Below are positions 1-11,000 of a stretch of 59,432 nt of DNA, in pieces. The notes beneath the pieces were generated by a model. The model was not told the origin of the DNA, did no database searches, and was given only the letters and a program-made list of their open reading frames with translations. The position numbers and the translations under genes are program-made. Positions within the stretch are counted from its first letter, which is position 1. Each line of letters starts with the position of its first letter. The DNA comes from Verrucomicrobiota bacterium (lineage in GTDB: Bacteria > Verrucomicrobiota > Lentisphaeria > JABSQK01 > JAJFLO01), in assembly GCA_021772675.1 (NCBI GenBank), contig JAJFLO010000399.1:1-59432 (forward strand), in the 5' to 3' direction.

Positions 1-3000
1 ATCTGGGTGATCAACTTTTGGAGTTCATGTTGCAGCGTTGCAGTTTGATGAATGGCGTAGAGTCCGTGACCGGGGTCACTTGCTGCAGAGGATATGATGA
101 GCATTGCGGGAAGGTATTGAAAGAGTATATTCATGAGCGAAATGAGAATGGGACGTTGGTCGACCCGATTTTACGTTTTCATGAATTACATGGAGCCACG
201 GTGGAAGGGCTTCTCCCTGGCTACCGTGTTGAAGATAAAAAAAATCAGGGCTGCGGTGTTCTCATCTATTATGATATTCATAATCGTCAGCGAAAGGACG
301 TACTTTTTGGAAAAAAAGAGGAGAGAGAAAACCTAGAGTTTTTAAGGAAAAAACATCCTGGACAAATGGAAGCGGGTGAGGTTGCCACATTTCTTGAAGA
401 GATGATCAAAAAATTACTTGGCAAAAATAAAAAAGCTGCTTTTTCACAGGATCGGCCTTTGATGGAGATGGGCTTGGATTCCGCCGATTTATTAGAACTT
501 GGTGAGCAGATCCATTACAACTATCAACTTGATCTGGAGCCAGCCTTCTTTTTTCAATACAACACTACGGAACGAATGATTTCATCTATCACGGAGCAAA
601 TTGATTCGGCTGCTCCAGAGAAGCTTCCAAGACATAACTCGAATCCAGTGACACGAACTGGAGCCCAGCCTGCGGAAACTCAGGAAGGGATTGCCATTAT
701 CGGAATGGCATGCCGACTTCCGGGAGGTATTGCTACGCCTGAAGAACTTTGGGAGTTACTCAAAGCCGGCGGTGATGCTATTGGTGAGTTGCCCCCAGGT
801 CGTTGGTCGTGGCCCGTCGATATCGACCCGATCCATGAGCATCTGGGAATTGATCGGGGAGGGTTCCTTGAGGCGATCGATTGTTTCGATGCCTCCTTTT
901 TCAGGCTTTCTCCAAAAGAAGCGGAGTTGATGGACCCCCAGCAACGTATTCTTCTGGAACTTAGCTGGGAAGTTCTGGACTCAACCGGTTATTCAGTCGA
1001 GCATCCGTCCATGAGCGACACTGGAGTTTTTATCGGTGCATGCGGTTCAGATTACAGACTTCTTTTGGAACGGAGCAGGGTGGAAGTAGACGCCTATTTG
1101 GGCTTGGGAAACTCAATGTCGGTATTGGCGAATCGCATATCTTACTTTTATGATTTTAATGGCCCCAGTATTCAGATTGATACCGCCTGCTCAAGTTCTC
1201 TGGTAGCCGTGCATGAAGCGGTTGAGGCCATACTGGCGGGAAAATGTTCCCAGGCACTGGTGGGCGGAGTTAATGTGATTTGCCATCCTGCCAACACCAT
1301 CGCCTATTATAAAGCGGGTATGTTAGCCAATGATGGGCGGTGCAAAACCTTTGATGAACGAGCCAATGGCTATGTTCGTGCGGAAGGGGCGGTGATGCTC
1401 TTGCTCAAGCCTCTGAACAAGGCTATCTTAGACCAGGATCCAATTCATGGGATTATTAAAGGAACGTACTGCAATCACGGCGGAAAAGCCAGCGGATTGA
1501 CGGCGCCCAATCCTGAACAGCAAACCCGATTACTTCAGGAGGCATGGCGGGCTGCCGACGTTACCCCTGACACAATTCGCTATATCGAAGCGCATGGTAC
1601 GGGAACTAAATTGGGTGATCCGATCGAAATGCAGGCCCTCAAAGCAGCTTTTTCAGCGAGTTCCCATAGCTCAGCTACTTTACCTGAAAATAGTTGTGCT
1701 ATCGGCTCGCTTAAAAGTAATCTGGGCCATTTAGAAGCTGCTGCCGGAATTGCAGGCTTGCTCAAGGTTGTTCTCAGTTTCAAATATCAATCCTTAGTAC
1801 CTTCAATTAACTTCGAAAAGCTTAATCCCCGGATTGAGTGGAAAGGATCTCCATTCTATATAGCAGAAGTTTATCAAGATTGGCCAACTCGCTCAACGGA
1901 TGAAAATAGGAGTACTCCGAGAAGAGCCGGGGTCAGCAGTTTCGGATCAGGAGGTACTAATGCTCATGCTGTACTCGAAGAATACAAGAATCGGTCTCCG
2001 GTCGGAGCTGTTTCAATCTCATCCATACTCTTTGTGCTTTCGGCAAAAAACAAAGATCGTCTCAAAGCTTATGCCCAAAAGATTTTCAGTTATCTGAACT
2101 CGCAGGATGAAGGTTCAAATGCATTTGACCTGGAATCGTTTGCATATAGCTTGCAACGACGTCAAGCCATGGAGGAGAGAATTGCGTTTTTTGCAGCTTC
2201 TTTTTCTGAATTAAAAGAAAAACTGGGAAGCTTGGCTCAAGGACATCAGATCAAGGACTGTTATACGGGTAATATCAAAGATAAAAAAGAGGTGGCCCAT
2301 CACATCGGCTCGAATGGAGAAATCAGTAAAACTTTCAAAACCTGGCTGTTAGCAGGAAAAGCGCAAAAAGTAGCCCAATCGTGGGTGAAAGGGGCTCCGA
2401 TGAAAGAGTGGAATATTTTTTACAAAAAGGTTCCAGCTATAATGAGTTTACCTGCCTATCCTTTTTCCAAAGAGCGTTATTGGTTTGAAGAAGACTCGTC
2501 TTTACCGCAAAATCGTTCCTTGTCTGTCCCTCATTTTTTGCATCCTCTTCTGCATCAAAACGCCTCAAATTTTGCTGAACAGCGATTCAGCTCGATCTTT
2601 ACAGGGGATGAGTTTTTTTTGAAAGATCATATCGTGAATGGGCGGAAAGTATTGCCATGGGCGGCTTGTATTGAGATGGTCCGGGAAGCGATTAAACAAG
2701 CGACCGGAGGTTATCCCAAAGATAAGCAAAATATTAGGCTGAATAGCGTAGTATGGACTCAGCCGATTGTCGTAGGTGTGCAACCCACTGAAGTTCATGT
2801 TGGACTATTTCCAGAAGAAAAGGAAGAAATATCCTTTGAGGTCTACACAGAAAACCAGAATTCGGAAAAAGAGATGATTGTATATAGTCAAGGGGTTGCC
2901 CTAGTTTCTTCATGTGCCGAGGATCCCTCGTTAAATCTCACCGAATTGCGGACCAGACTCAACAAACACAACCTTAGCGGTGAAGAGTGTTATGAGGCGT

Positions 3001-6000
3001 TTAGACGTATGGGGATCGACTATGATCCTGCTCACAAAGGTCTTGATAGGATTTACGTTGGGCAAAATGAGGTGTTGGCACAACTGACCCTACCTGCTTC
3101 AGTTTCAGAAACCAAATCGCAATATACCCTTCATCCAAGCCTTATGGATTCAGCGCTCCAGGCTTCGATTGGAATAGGGTGGGGACAGGAGTGGCAGCAG
3201 TCCGGTAATCATCTATCATTACCCTTTGCGTTGGAAAGCCTTGAAGTTTTTCAATGTTGTCACGAATTGATGTGGACCTGGGTACGTTTCTCCGCCGGTA
3301 GTCTACCGGCGGACCCGATTCAAAAATTTGATATTGATCTATGTGATGAGTTTGGGACGGTGTGTATAAAGATACGGGGGTTATCCTACGAAAAGAAGGT
3401 AAATAATTTGGATTATTTCTTACATAAAACCAGAAAGAAATGGTTGGCATTAATCGAAGAATGGCAGCATTCACCAACCAATTTTGAAACGGGGTTCTGG
3501 GCGGATAAAATCGAAGCAAAGAGAGAGCATGACATTTTAGTTATCAGTGAGGATATGAATGATTTTAATCGGGTAAAAAATATCTTTCAAGCGCTTGTAA
3601 AATTAGATCAAAATTACGAGGACCTTTGGAATATTGACCATATGCACCTTCGGGGTAATCTGAAATGTAGAATCGAAGAAACGAATATAAAGCCTTATCT
3701 CGCAGATTCAGATTTCCCTCAAACAATATTCTTATTTCTGTCGGGAACAAACCGAAATGGTTCGGTCAATGAGGAGTTGGAGCTGATGTATACCTGCATC
3801 CAATCCATCACGCGTTTAGCGGCGACAAAGCCGATTCAATTTTATTGTTGTTATCTCGACGAACCATCAGAACGGTCACTGTATCGAGAAGGGTTTACAG
3901 GATTGTTTAAATCCGCTATGTTGGAACGTGTAAATCACCGTTATAGAAGCATTTCGTACGATGCTGAATTGCTTGCGGATGGCCGGGCAGCATTAAGTGT
4001 TATACAAGAATGGTTCTGGGATGATACGACGACCATGGCGGCCCCAATGGTACCGATGGTACGTTTTTTGGGAGGGGACCGGTTTGAATTACATGTTCGT
4101 GAAGAAACTGAGTTTCAGACACTCGATCAATCCGTTTTATTTTGTGAGGGCGCAAGCTATTTGATGGTTGGTGACCTAGACGGTGTCGGAGAGCTGATTT
4201 GCCAGGAATTGGGGCGACAATATCATGCTCAACTCGTCATTTTCTCAAAACATAGTAAGAGTGCTGTGACAGATAACCTCGCCCGCATCGAAGCGTCAGG
4301 AGCGTCAGTGATATATCGTTCCGTAGATTTTTTAAACCTCATGGTTTTGGATAAAGAAGTGAAGTTATTAAAAGAAGACAGGATTCAAATTCAAGGGATA
4401 ATCCAAATGACTTGTCACGTCTCGGAATCCATGAAACTCAAAAAGAGTTTTCAAGAATTCACAGAAACCATTTCCACTGAAATTCAAGCGACATTGAATC
4501 TTGATGCGGCGACAATGAAAGAACCATTGGATTTTTATATGGTCTATTCATCTATAGCTGCCTTTGGTACACGCAATGTCCCAAAGTATGCCTATTCCTC
4601 AGCGTTTCAAAATGCCATGGTGCGATATCGAAACCGTTTAGTTGAGCAAGGAATCCGATTAGGACGATCCCTGGCTATATGCTGGGGACCTTTTGCACAA
4701 AGTGAAATTCAGAATAAGAAAAACTATGTATTAGAGAAACGCTGGACTCCATTACATATAATATCCGATCAAGCACCTCAAATCTCAGGGGCCGTTTTGG
4801 TTCTGGTCAATGAGGATTCATTAACTTTCGCAAAGACGCTCAAACAAACCGGTGTGATTCAAAAGGAATCCGCGGTTGTCATAAAGGTTGGTTTGGGCTG
4901 TACGAAACGATTTGACAATGCTGTCGATTTCCAAAGCGATTCTTCCGGTCAACGAGCTGCGGAAAATCTTTTAAATACAATGAATGAGTTTGATTGCCTT
5001 ATCGATTTATCTGATCTGTATCTAGAGTCGAAAGATCATGATTATGAACACTATGGTAAAATAAGCTTATATCAAAAAATAATGGCATCCTGTTCAGCCT
5101 TAACTATTTTATATATAACTAAAGGATTACAGCTGTTTAAGGCAAAGGAAATGAGTCTGGCTGGAGCTAAATTTGCCGGATTAATAAAAATGGCGGGGGT
5201 TGAGTATAAGCACCACAGATCAATCGCAATTGATATTGATGAGAGTCATTATAACGTGGATGCGCTGGCAAAAATAATATGTAATGAATTCAATTCAAAC
5301 CATAAAGAAACCGAGGTCTGTTATAGGGAGTCAGGCCGATTTATCCCATATGTTCATGAAACAATTGTGGATCGTGAAAAAAAGGATAATCCATCGTTAA
5401 AGCTGTCTAATGTTAGTGCCAAAGGGGTTTATGTCATATCAGGTGGAACAGGGGGAATCGGTCTGCAAGTCGCAAACTATTTAGTCGAAAGAGGAGCTCG
5501 ACATATTGTTTTGATGGGAAAAACGGTGTTACCATCTAAGGAGGATTGGAAGAACATTGACCATAATGACGATTACTCGATTTCAGTAAAAAATAAGCTG
5601 AATCGGATAATAGCCTTAGAAAAGAAGGGCTGTTCGGTTGACGTGTATTCAAATGATTTGAACGATTATGAGTCTATGGCGAACTATTTTAAGAAAATCA
5701 GGGAGTCTCAAGGGAAGATTAAGGGGGTTGTACATAGTGCTGCTTCATTCTCTATGCGAACTGATTATGGTGCATTTAATTACAAGCAATCAAGTGATTT
5801 TCGGTCGATTTATGAAGTAAAAGTTAATGGGATGGAGCACTTACAAATGGTTTTTAAAGATGATGCCTTGGACTTTTTTGTCAGTTTCTCATCGACTGCG
5901 GGACAGGTTCCCTATTTTATGAAGGGCTTAAGTAGTTATGGAATGGCTAATAGTTACCTGGATTATGTCACTAATTATCAAGTATTTAACGGCAATACAT

Positions 6001-6950
6001 ATTTTCGCTCAATAGCTTGGGTGGGATGGATGGACGTGGGAATGCATAAACAAAATGAACGATTGGAGGCCGCCCGGGACTATGCCGGAAAACTGGGTTT
6101 GTTATTTAATCATTCAAAAGATGGTATTGCGTTGTTTGAAAGTGCGATGATGGTTCAGGTGGAAAACCACAACTTACTTCCATGTCTGCTGGATAATAAC
6201 AAATTTAATGCGAACAAAGAGCATTTTTATACGGCCGTTAGCAAGAACGAACTTTATGCTGAAGAAGACGAGATTAATGCGGAATCGGCGTTGGCTTTGA
6301 TGAACTTAAGTCTCAACTCCCCATTCGACGTGCCCGGTTTTGTTGCGGTAAGTGATAAGGAAAAAAGCCTCCGAATTATGGGGTTTGAGCAAGGCGGAGT
6401 CACAGATGAAGAAACGATTTTTTCCAAAATTGAGGCATTTGAAAAAGGCAAATTATCCAAACTTCAGTTTGCTGCTTTTTTGAAAACATTGACAAGTAGT
6501 GATTTTACAGAATCGATCCTGAATAAAATAGTCCATACAATCAAACGATGTGATCGGAAGGCTTATGGATATTTTGGGCGCACATCAAAAACGATGACCC
6601 GTTTTGTTTCTACGTTAAAAAAAGAATACTCATCTACTAACACAAATGGGGATGCTGAACCGGTGCACAATGTTCTTGGAACAGAACGTGTGATTGAAAA
6701 AAAATCAGCGGCGGAATGGATTGTAGATGGTCTAGAAAAGGCCTTGAAGTTAAAGAGAAATGCCATTTATGCAGATCACCCCTTCCAGGACTACGGATTG
6801 GATTCGATTGGGGCAATGCAATTGTCCATTCTGTTAGAAAAGGAATTCAAATTCTCAATTCAGCCGAATTGGTTTATTGAGTATCCAACCTTAAATTTAC
6901 TGGCGGATAAATTGACACGGGAAAATCGCTATCAGGGGGCGACGCATTGA
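1..6950 (+). CDS. trans-AT PKS subunit 1, 5'-truncated: GNAT-ACP-KS-DH-KR(degenerate)-KR-ACP
   Basis: The frame is open from base 3 to the left edge, so the gene starts outside the window; a TTG at 18 and an ATG at 27 are internal. Residue numbers here count from the TTG. Residues 1-100 resemble the C-terminal half of a GNAT-like domain (DPILRFHELHGA, LPGYR..D..NQG.GVLI), the starter domain of several trans-AT lines. ACP about 120-185 (GLDS, Ser155); KS about 224-655 (Cys391 in DTACSSS, EAHGTGT, SNLGH); no AT; DH from 840 (His871 in HxxxGxxxxP, Asp in HPSLMDSALQ); a degenerate KR about 1130-1600; an intact-looking KR about 1620-2050 (GGTGGIG, Tyr in SSYGMAN); ACP Ser2263. The subunit would load an acyl starter, extend it once and reduce it. 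The stop overlaps the TTG start of the monooxygenase gene. Confidence 0.93.
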   Translation, partial: LGDQLLEFMLQRCSLMNGVESVTGVTCCRGYDEHCGKVLKEYIHERNENGTLVDPILRFHELHGATVEGLLPGYRVEDKKNQGCGVLIYYDIHNRQRKDVLFGKKEERENLEFLRKKHPGQMEAGEVATFLEEMIKKLLGKNKKAAFSQDRPLMEMGLDSADLLELGEQIHYNYQLDLEPAFFFQYNTTERMISSITEQIDSAAPEKLPRHNSNPVTRTGAQPAETQEGIAIIGMACRLPGGIATPEELWELLKAGGDAIGELPPGRWSWPVDIDPIHEHLGIDRGGFLEAIDCFDASFFRLSPKEAELMDPQQRILLELSWEVLDSTGYSVEHPSMSDTGVFIGACGSDYRLLLERSRVEVDAYLGLGNSMSVLANRISYFYDFNGPSIQIDTACSSSLVAVHEAVEAILAGKCSQALVGGVNVICHPANTIAYYKAGMLANDGRCKTFDERANGYVRAEGAVMLLLKPLNKAILDQDPIHGIIKGTYCNHGGKASGLTAPNPEQQTRLLQEAWRAADVTPDTIRYIEAHGTGTKLGDPIEMQALKAAFSASSHSSATLPENSCAIGSLKSNLGHLEAAAGIAGLLKVVLSFKYQSLVPSINFEKLNPRIEWKGSPFYIAEVYQDWPTRSTDENRSTPRRAGVSSFGSGGTNAHAVLEEYKNRSPVGAVSISSILFVLSAKNKDRLKAYAQKIFSYLNSQDEGSNAFDLESFAYSLQRRQAMEERIAFFAASFSELKEKLGSLAQGHQIKDCYTGNIKDKKEVAHHIGSNGEISKTFKTWLLAGKAQKVAQSWVKGAPMKEWNIFYKKVPAIMSLPAYPFSKERYWFEEDSSLPQNRSLSVPHFLHPLLHQNASNFAEQRFSSIFTGDEFFLKDHIVNGRKVLPWAACIEMVREAIKQATGGYPKDKQNIRLNSVVWTQPIVVGVQPTEVHVGLFPEEKEEISFEVYTENQNSEKEMIVYSQGVALVSSCAEDPSLNLTELRTRLNKHNLSGEECYEAFRRMGIDYDPAHKGLDRIYVGQNEVLAQLTLPASVSETKSQYTLHPSLMDSALQASIGIGWGQEWQQSGNHLSLPFALESLEVFQCCHELMWTWVRFSAGSLPADPIQKFDIDLCDEFGTVCIKIRGLSYEKKVNNLDYFLHKTRKKWLALIEEWQHSPTNFETGFWADKIEAKREHDILVISEDMNDFNRVKNIFQALVKLDQNYEDLWNIDHMHLRGNLKCRIEETNIKPYLADSDFPQTIFLFLSGTNRNGSVNEELELMYTCIQSITRLAATKPIQFYCCYLDEPSERSLYREGFTGLFKSAMLERVNHRYRSISYDAELLADGRAALSVIQEWFWDDTTTMAAPMVPMVRFLGGDRFELHVREETEFQTLDQSVLFCEGASYLMVGDLDGVGELICQELGRQYHAQLVIFSKHSKSAVTDNLARIEASGASVIYRSVDFLNLMVLDKEVKLLKEDRIQIQGIIQMTCHVSESMKLKKSFQEFTETISTEIQATLNLDAATMKEPLDFYMVYSSIAAFGTRNVPKYAYSSAFQNAMVRYRNRLVEQGIRLGRSLAICWGPFAQSEIQNKKNYVLEKRWTPLHIISDQAPQISGAVLVLVNEDSLTFAKTLKQTGVIQKESAVVIKVGLGCTKRFDNAVDFQSDSSGQRAAENLLNTMNEFDCLIDLSDLYLESKDHDYEHYGKISLYQKIMASCSALTILYITKGLQLFKAKEMSLAGAKFAGLIKMAGVEYKHHRSIAIDIDESHYNVDALAKIICNEFNSNHKETEVCYRESGRFIPYVHETIVDREKKDNPSLKLSNVSAKGVYVISGGTGGIGLQVANYLVERGARHIVLMGKTVLPSKEDWKNIDHNDDYSISVKNKLNRIIALEKKGCSVDVYSNDLNDYESMANYFKKIRESQGKIKGVVHSAASFSMRTDYGAFNYKQSSDFRSIYEVKVNGMEHLQMVFKDDALDFFVSFSSTAGQVPYFMKGLSSYGMANSYLDYVTNYQVFNGNTYFRSIAWVGWMDVGMHKQNERLEAARDYAGKLGLLFNHSKDGIALFESAMMVQVENHNLLPCLLDNNKFNANKEHFYTAVSKNELYAEEDEINAESALALMNLSLNSPFDVPGFVAVSDKEKSLRIMGFEQGGVTDEETIFSKIEAFEKGKLSKLQFAAFLKTLTSSDFTESILNKIVHTIKRCDRKAYGYFGRTSKTMTRFVSTLKKEYSSTNTNGDAEPVHNVLGTERVIEKKSAAEWIVDGLEKALKLKRNAIYADHPFQDYGLDSIGAMQLSILLEKEFKFSIQPNWFIEYPTLNLLADKLTRENRYQGATH
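3..600 (+). other. Loading module (partial): GNAT-like domain and ACP
   Basis: Only the last ~100 residues of the GNAT-like domain are present; the adaptor region and cofactor-binding half would lie upstream. In known systems such domains decarboxylate malonyl-CoA or transfer an acetyl group to the adjacent ACP. The ACP carries GLDSADLLEL with attachment Ser at 480-482. The GNAT call rests on remembered family motifs, not an alignment. Confidence 0.6.
684..6930 (+). other. Module 1: KS-DH-KR*-KR-ACP
   Basis: The KS has the full Cys-His-His set. The DH has both catalytic residues. Two KR-like folds follow. The first (glycine-rich site at about 4155-4190) reads VGDLDGVG where TGGxGGLG is expected, and has Phe four residues after the putative catalytic Tyr where Asn is usual, so it is probably inactive. 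The second (site at about 5427) keeps GGTGGIG, the Ser and YxxxN. A linker of about 150 residues with no recognised domain (about 6170-6660) precedes the ACP. Predicted chemistry is ketoreduction and possibly dehydration. Confidence 0.75.
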
Positions 6951-8086
6951 ATTCTATAAATCAGAAAATCGCGGATTTATTTTCGGGTAATTTTTCGGAG
7001 GAAATTGATGGGAAAGCTTCTCCGTTGCAATCTGAAAAAGGATCGGAGACTTTATCTTTCAGTTATCTTTTTTTCTCTGACGTACGAAAAGATATTTCTG
7101 ATCGGGATAAATATTTATTTACACAGGAACTCGTGGAGTTTGCTGATCAATCCGGATTTGAAGCGGTGTATTTTCCCGAGCGACATTTTTATGAGTTTGG
7201 CTCCGTGTATGCCAATAATGGAATTATGGCGGCGTATTTTGCCCCCATTACTCAACGTATCCGCTTACGCACTGCAGCTGTTACCAGCACCTTGCATCAT
7301 CCGGTAGAAATTGTTGAAAATTGGGCGATGGTGGATGTCTTGTCCAATGGCCGGGTGGATCTTGGATTTGGCAATGGATGGAACAAACCCGATTTTATTT
7401 TATCTCCGGATACCTATGACAATCGCGTATCACTTCGCAATGAGCGGATTCCAATCATACAGAAACTATGGCGAGGGGAATCCGTTCATTTTCCTGGTCC
7501 AGGGGGTGAGATGTTTCCGATTACGGTGTATCCACGGCCAATTCAGAAAGAACTCAATGTCTGGTATGTGACCAATTCGGTGCACGGTTTTGAGCATGCA
7601 GGAAAGCAAGGATACAACGTATTTACCATGTTGTATGGAATTGATTTGAATGCATTGGGGAAAAAAATAGATGTGTATCGACAGGCAAGGAAAGACGCTG
7701 GCTTTGATCAAGATGCAGGAATTGTTTCTTTAATGATGCATACGCTTGTCCATCCTGACATAGAATGGGTGCAACGGATGGTATCAACTCCGTTTAAAGC
7801 CTATATTCGTAGCAGTCTCTTACCTCAAATGAAATCCGCAGGAAAAGTACTGAATGATGATGAAGTTGAAAAAATGGTGGATTATTCTTTTGCCCGCTAT
7901 TTTCAGACCGGAGGTGTCTTTGGCCCGCTTGAGGATTGTCAAAAACAAGTAGATAGGGCCGTTCAGGTTGGGGTGAATGAAATCGCGTTTTTGCAGGATT
8001 TTGGCGTGGATTACGCTGCTGTTTTGGAATCGTTGGTTCATTTAAAGCGATTGGTGGATTATTATGGTAATAAGCGGGGCAAATGA
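6947..8086 (+). CDS. Luciferase-like FMN-dependent monooxygenase (free-standing tailoring enzyme)
   Basis: This 379-residue protein has the bacterial-luciferase TIM-barrel signature: FPERHF near the N terminus, TSTLHHPVEIVENWAMVD, and GRVDLGFGNGWN. It belongs with the natural-product luciferase-like monooxygenases found beside or inside PKS/NRPS lines, which commonly hydroxylate or otherwise oxidise carrier-bound intermediates. The TTG start at 6947 overlaps the upstream stop (ATTGA) and has a G-rich run (GGGGG, 6935-6939) just before it; there is no ATG early in this frame. Its stop overlaps the next start as ATGA. The next protein opens with a non-elongating KS, an ACP and a methyltransferase, so I infer oxidation of the chain on that ACP followed by O-methylation. 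The oxidised carbon cannot be read from sequence. Confidence 0.9.
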   Translation: MNSINQKIADLFSGNFSEEIDGKASPLQSEKGSETLSFSYLFFSDVRKDISDRDKYLFTQELVEFADQSGFEAVYFPERHFYEFGSVYANNGIMAAYFAPITQRIRLRTAAVTSTLHHPVEIVENWAMVDVLSNGRVDLGFGNGWNKPDFILSPDTYDNRVSLRNERIPIIQKLWRGESVHFPGPGGEMFPITVYPRPIQKELNVWYVTNSVHGFEHAGKQGYNVFTMLYGIDLNALGKKIDVYRQARKDAGFDQDAGIVSLMMHTLVHPDIEWVQRMVSTPFKAYIRSSLLPQMKSAGKVLNDDEVEKMVDYSFARYFQTGGVFGPLEDCQKQVDRAVQVGVNEIAFLQDFGVDYAAVLESLVHLKRLVDYYGNKRGK

Positions 8087-11000
8087 TGGAGAATAAAAAA
8101 GGTCTCTTAAATTTGGTGCATGACTGGATTCAGGATGTAGAATCCGAATCCGCAGGCTCTAATTATAAAGATATTCCAGATCAGAGCATCGATAATCAAC
8201 AATCCATTGAGGCGAATATAAACGGGTTAGAGCCCATTGCAATCATCGGATTATCCGGTTTTTTCCCGGGTTGCATGAATGTTCAATCATTTTGGGATCA
8301 TCTTGATAGAGATGAATCATTAATCACGGAGATTCCTCGGGAACGGTTTGATTGGAAGACGTATTATAATCCAAATGGAAAGAAAAACGGCTCAATGTGC
8401 ACAAAATGGGGTGGGTTTATTCCGGATATTGCATCCTTTGATCCCGGGCTATTCAATATTTTGCCAGCAGAAGCCGATGAAATTGATCCTCGTCATCGAC
8501 TTCTCTTGATGTCGACCTGGCAGACTTTGGAAGATGCGGGCATTGATCCGCTGTCATTAAAAAAAAGCAATACGGGTGTATTTATAGGGTGTGAGGATAA
8601 TGAATATGCCCAATTGATGCGAGATAACGGTGTGTTGTCAGAAGGACTTTTTAATCAAGCGGATAGCATGATCGCAAATCGAATCTCATATCACTTCGAT
8701 TTTTCGGGTCCAAGCGAATTCGTGAATACAATGTGTTCTGCTTTTGCTGTTGCTCTGCATCGTGCGGTGGTTGCTTTACGTGCGGGTGAGATTGACCGTG
8801 CCATTGTGGGGGCCGCCAATATTATGTTGTTGCCTGATCTTTTTATTAGATTGTCGGAGGGGGGACAACTAAGCACTCAAAAAATGGTTAAGTCCTTCGG
8901 CAGGGGAGGGGATGGATATATACGTTCTGAGGGTGTAGGCACCGTTTTAATTAAACGGTTGAGTGATGCCAAAAACGATCATCGATCTATATATGCAACC
9001 ATAAAACATACAGCCGTAAATTATAATGGTCAGGGCGGATTGTCCATCGCGACCCCCAATACGGAAGCACATAAACAGGTTATGAAAACCTGTTATAGGG
9101 AAGCAGGGATTAATCCTGTGAAATTGGCCTATATAGAGGCGCAGGGCATGGGGCTTCCAGTTGCGGATATCGCAGAATGGGCGGCAATGAACCGTGCCTT
9201 GACGGAATTAATTGAAGAAGGTGGATACACGATAGAGCCTGGATTTTGTCGTGTGAGTACGTTAAAGCCAATGGCAGGCCATATGCAGGCCGCGTCATCG
9301 TTAGGAGGACTGCTGAAAATCATACGAAGTTTTCAAACCAAAAAAATCCACAAAGTGTTAGGTTATACCGAACCAAATGAGTTTTGTGATATGGAAAATA
9401 CACCCTGTCGTATCGTGACGGACACAGAATTCTGGGCGGAGACCGCTTATCCACGACTTGCCGCTTTGCATTCATATGGATCCGGAGGGAACAATGCCCA
9501 TGTACTATTGGAAGAGTTTCATCCCGATGACAGCAATGAGATAAGAGATCAAAATACATTGCCTGTGATGATCTGTTTATCCGCTAAAACCGAGAATCAA
9601 TTGCGCATAGTAGTGCAGCGATTGCATGAACATTTAACAAAGATGCAGGATATAGATCTTATTGATTTATCTTTTACCTTAAATACAGGCCGACCTGTTT
9701 TTGATTATCGGTGTGCTATTCTGGCAAAATCCATTGAAGAGCTGATTCATAGCTTGAATAGATTTAAATATGAGGATATGAATCATCCCTGTTTTTCGGG
9801 GAGGCGAAATGCCGAGTCTGTTATTGATCTCACTCTCCAAGTGAATAAAATAGACTTTAATGATCTCGCCATAAAATGGGTAAATGGGGCATCAATAAAA
9901 AATCCAAGATTATTGTATTTCAATCAACCCGTGCACCAATTAACGGGGTTGCCAGGATATCCGTTCGAGAAAAAACGCTATTGGTTTCAGTCTCAAGATA
10001 TGAGGTCCGTTGAAGAATCACAACTTGCCATTCCCCGCGAGACATTATCTCAAAATCAGGAAATGTATGATGTCGATGGAATCAAAAAACTTTGTATACA
10101 TATTTTAACCAATAAATTAGCCATTCCTAAAGAGCAAATTGATGATAAAAAGGAGTTCTCGCAATATGGATTGAATTCCATTAATGCAACTCTGTTTATT
10201 CGAGAACTTAACAAAGAAATCCCCGTAACAGTTGCACCAAAACTATTCTTCATTTTTCCTAATATTTCAGATTTTTCGCAGGCAGTTACTGAACTTCTGC
10301 AAAATGAGGAATCTACAGGAACATCCACAGCGGAATTAACAGCATCAGCGCAAACCGCAACGTATGACTTTTCAAAGAAATGTAATGCGTTATCATGCGA
10401 ATCGGGGAATGCGGCTCACTGGTCCGATTCGTCTATTGTTTTTGAGATGTCTATTCATGAAAATGAATTCAGAGATCTGGTTTCAGGGGTAACGGATCCG
10501 ACAACGATGCATCGTGATGACATGTCCATTACTCCTTCAGATAACGTCACTTTTTTTCAATATGTAGACAAAATTTTCGAAGTGTTCTTTTATTTTTATA
10601 ACGTCAATAAGCTGAATAACCAATTCCAGGGGCATCTCATTCAGGAAATTTATAAATCAGGCAAACTCTCTCTGCCATCACAAAAGGAATTCTCTATTTA
10701 TCCCTGGGCTATCCCCTATGATCTTGGTCGTGACATCTATCATTTTATCGTCAAAAATAATTTATCCAGTACGTTGGAAATCGGGTTGGCTTACGGTCTA
10801 TCGGCTCTTTTTATATGCGAAGCGCATCAATCCCAAAAAAATGGATTCCATATGGCAATTGATCCGGAACAGGAAAAAAGCTTTCAAAATATCGCGCTTA
10901 CTCAATTGGAGAAGGCAAATTTGAGCAGTTATTTTGAACATGTCAATTTACCCGATTACCTCGCTTTACCCAAACTGTTAAATGAACAAAGAGAATTCGA

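Noticed and set aside
2400-2500. Remnant or cryptic AT domain after the KS
   Set aside because: Only the usual post-KS flanking region (ending in YPFxxERYW) is present; there is no GHSxG AT motif in any module.
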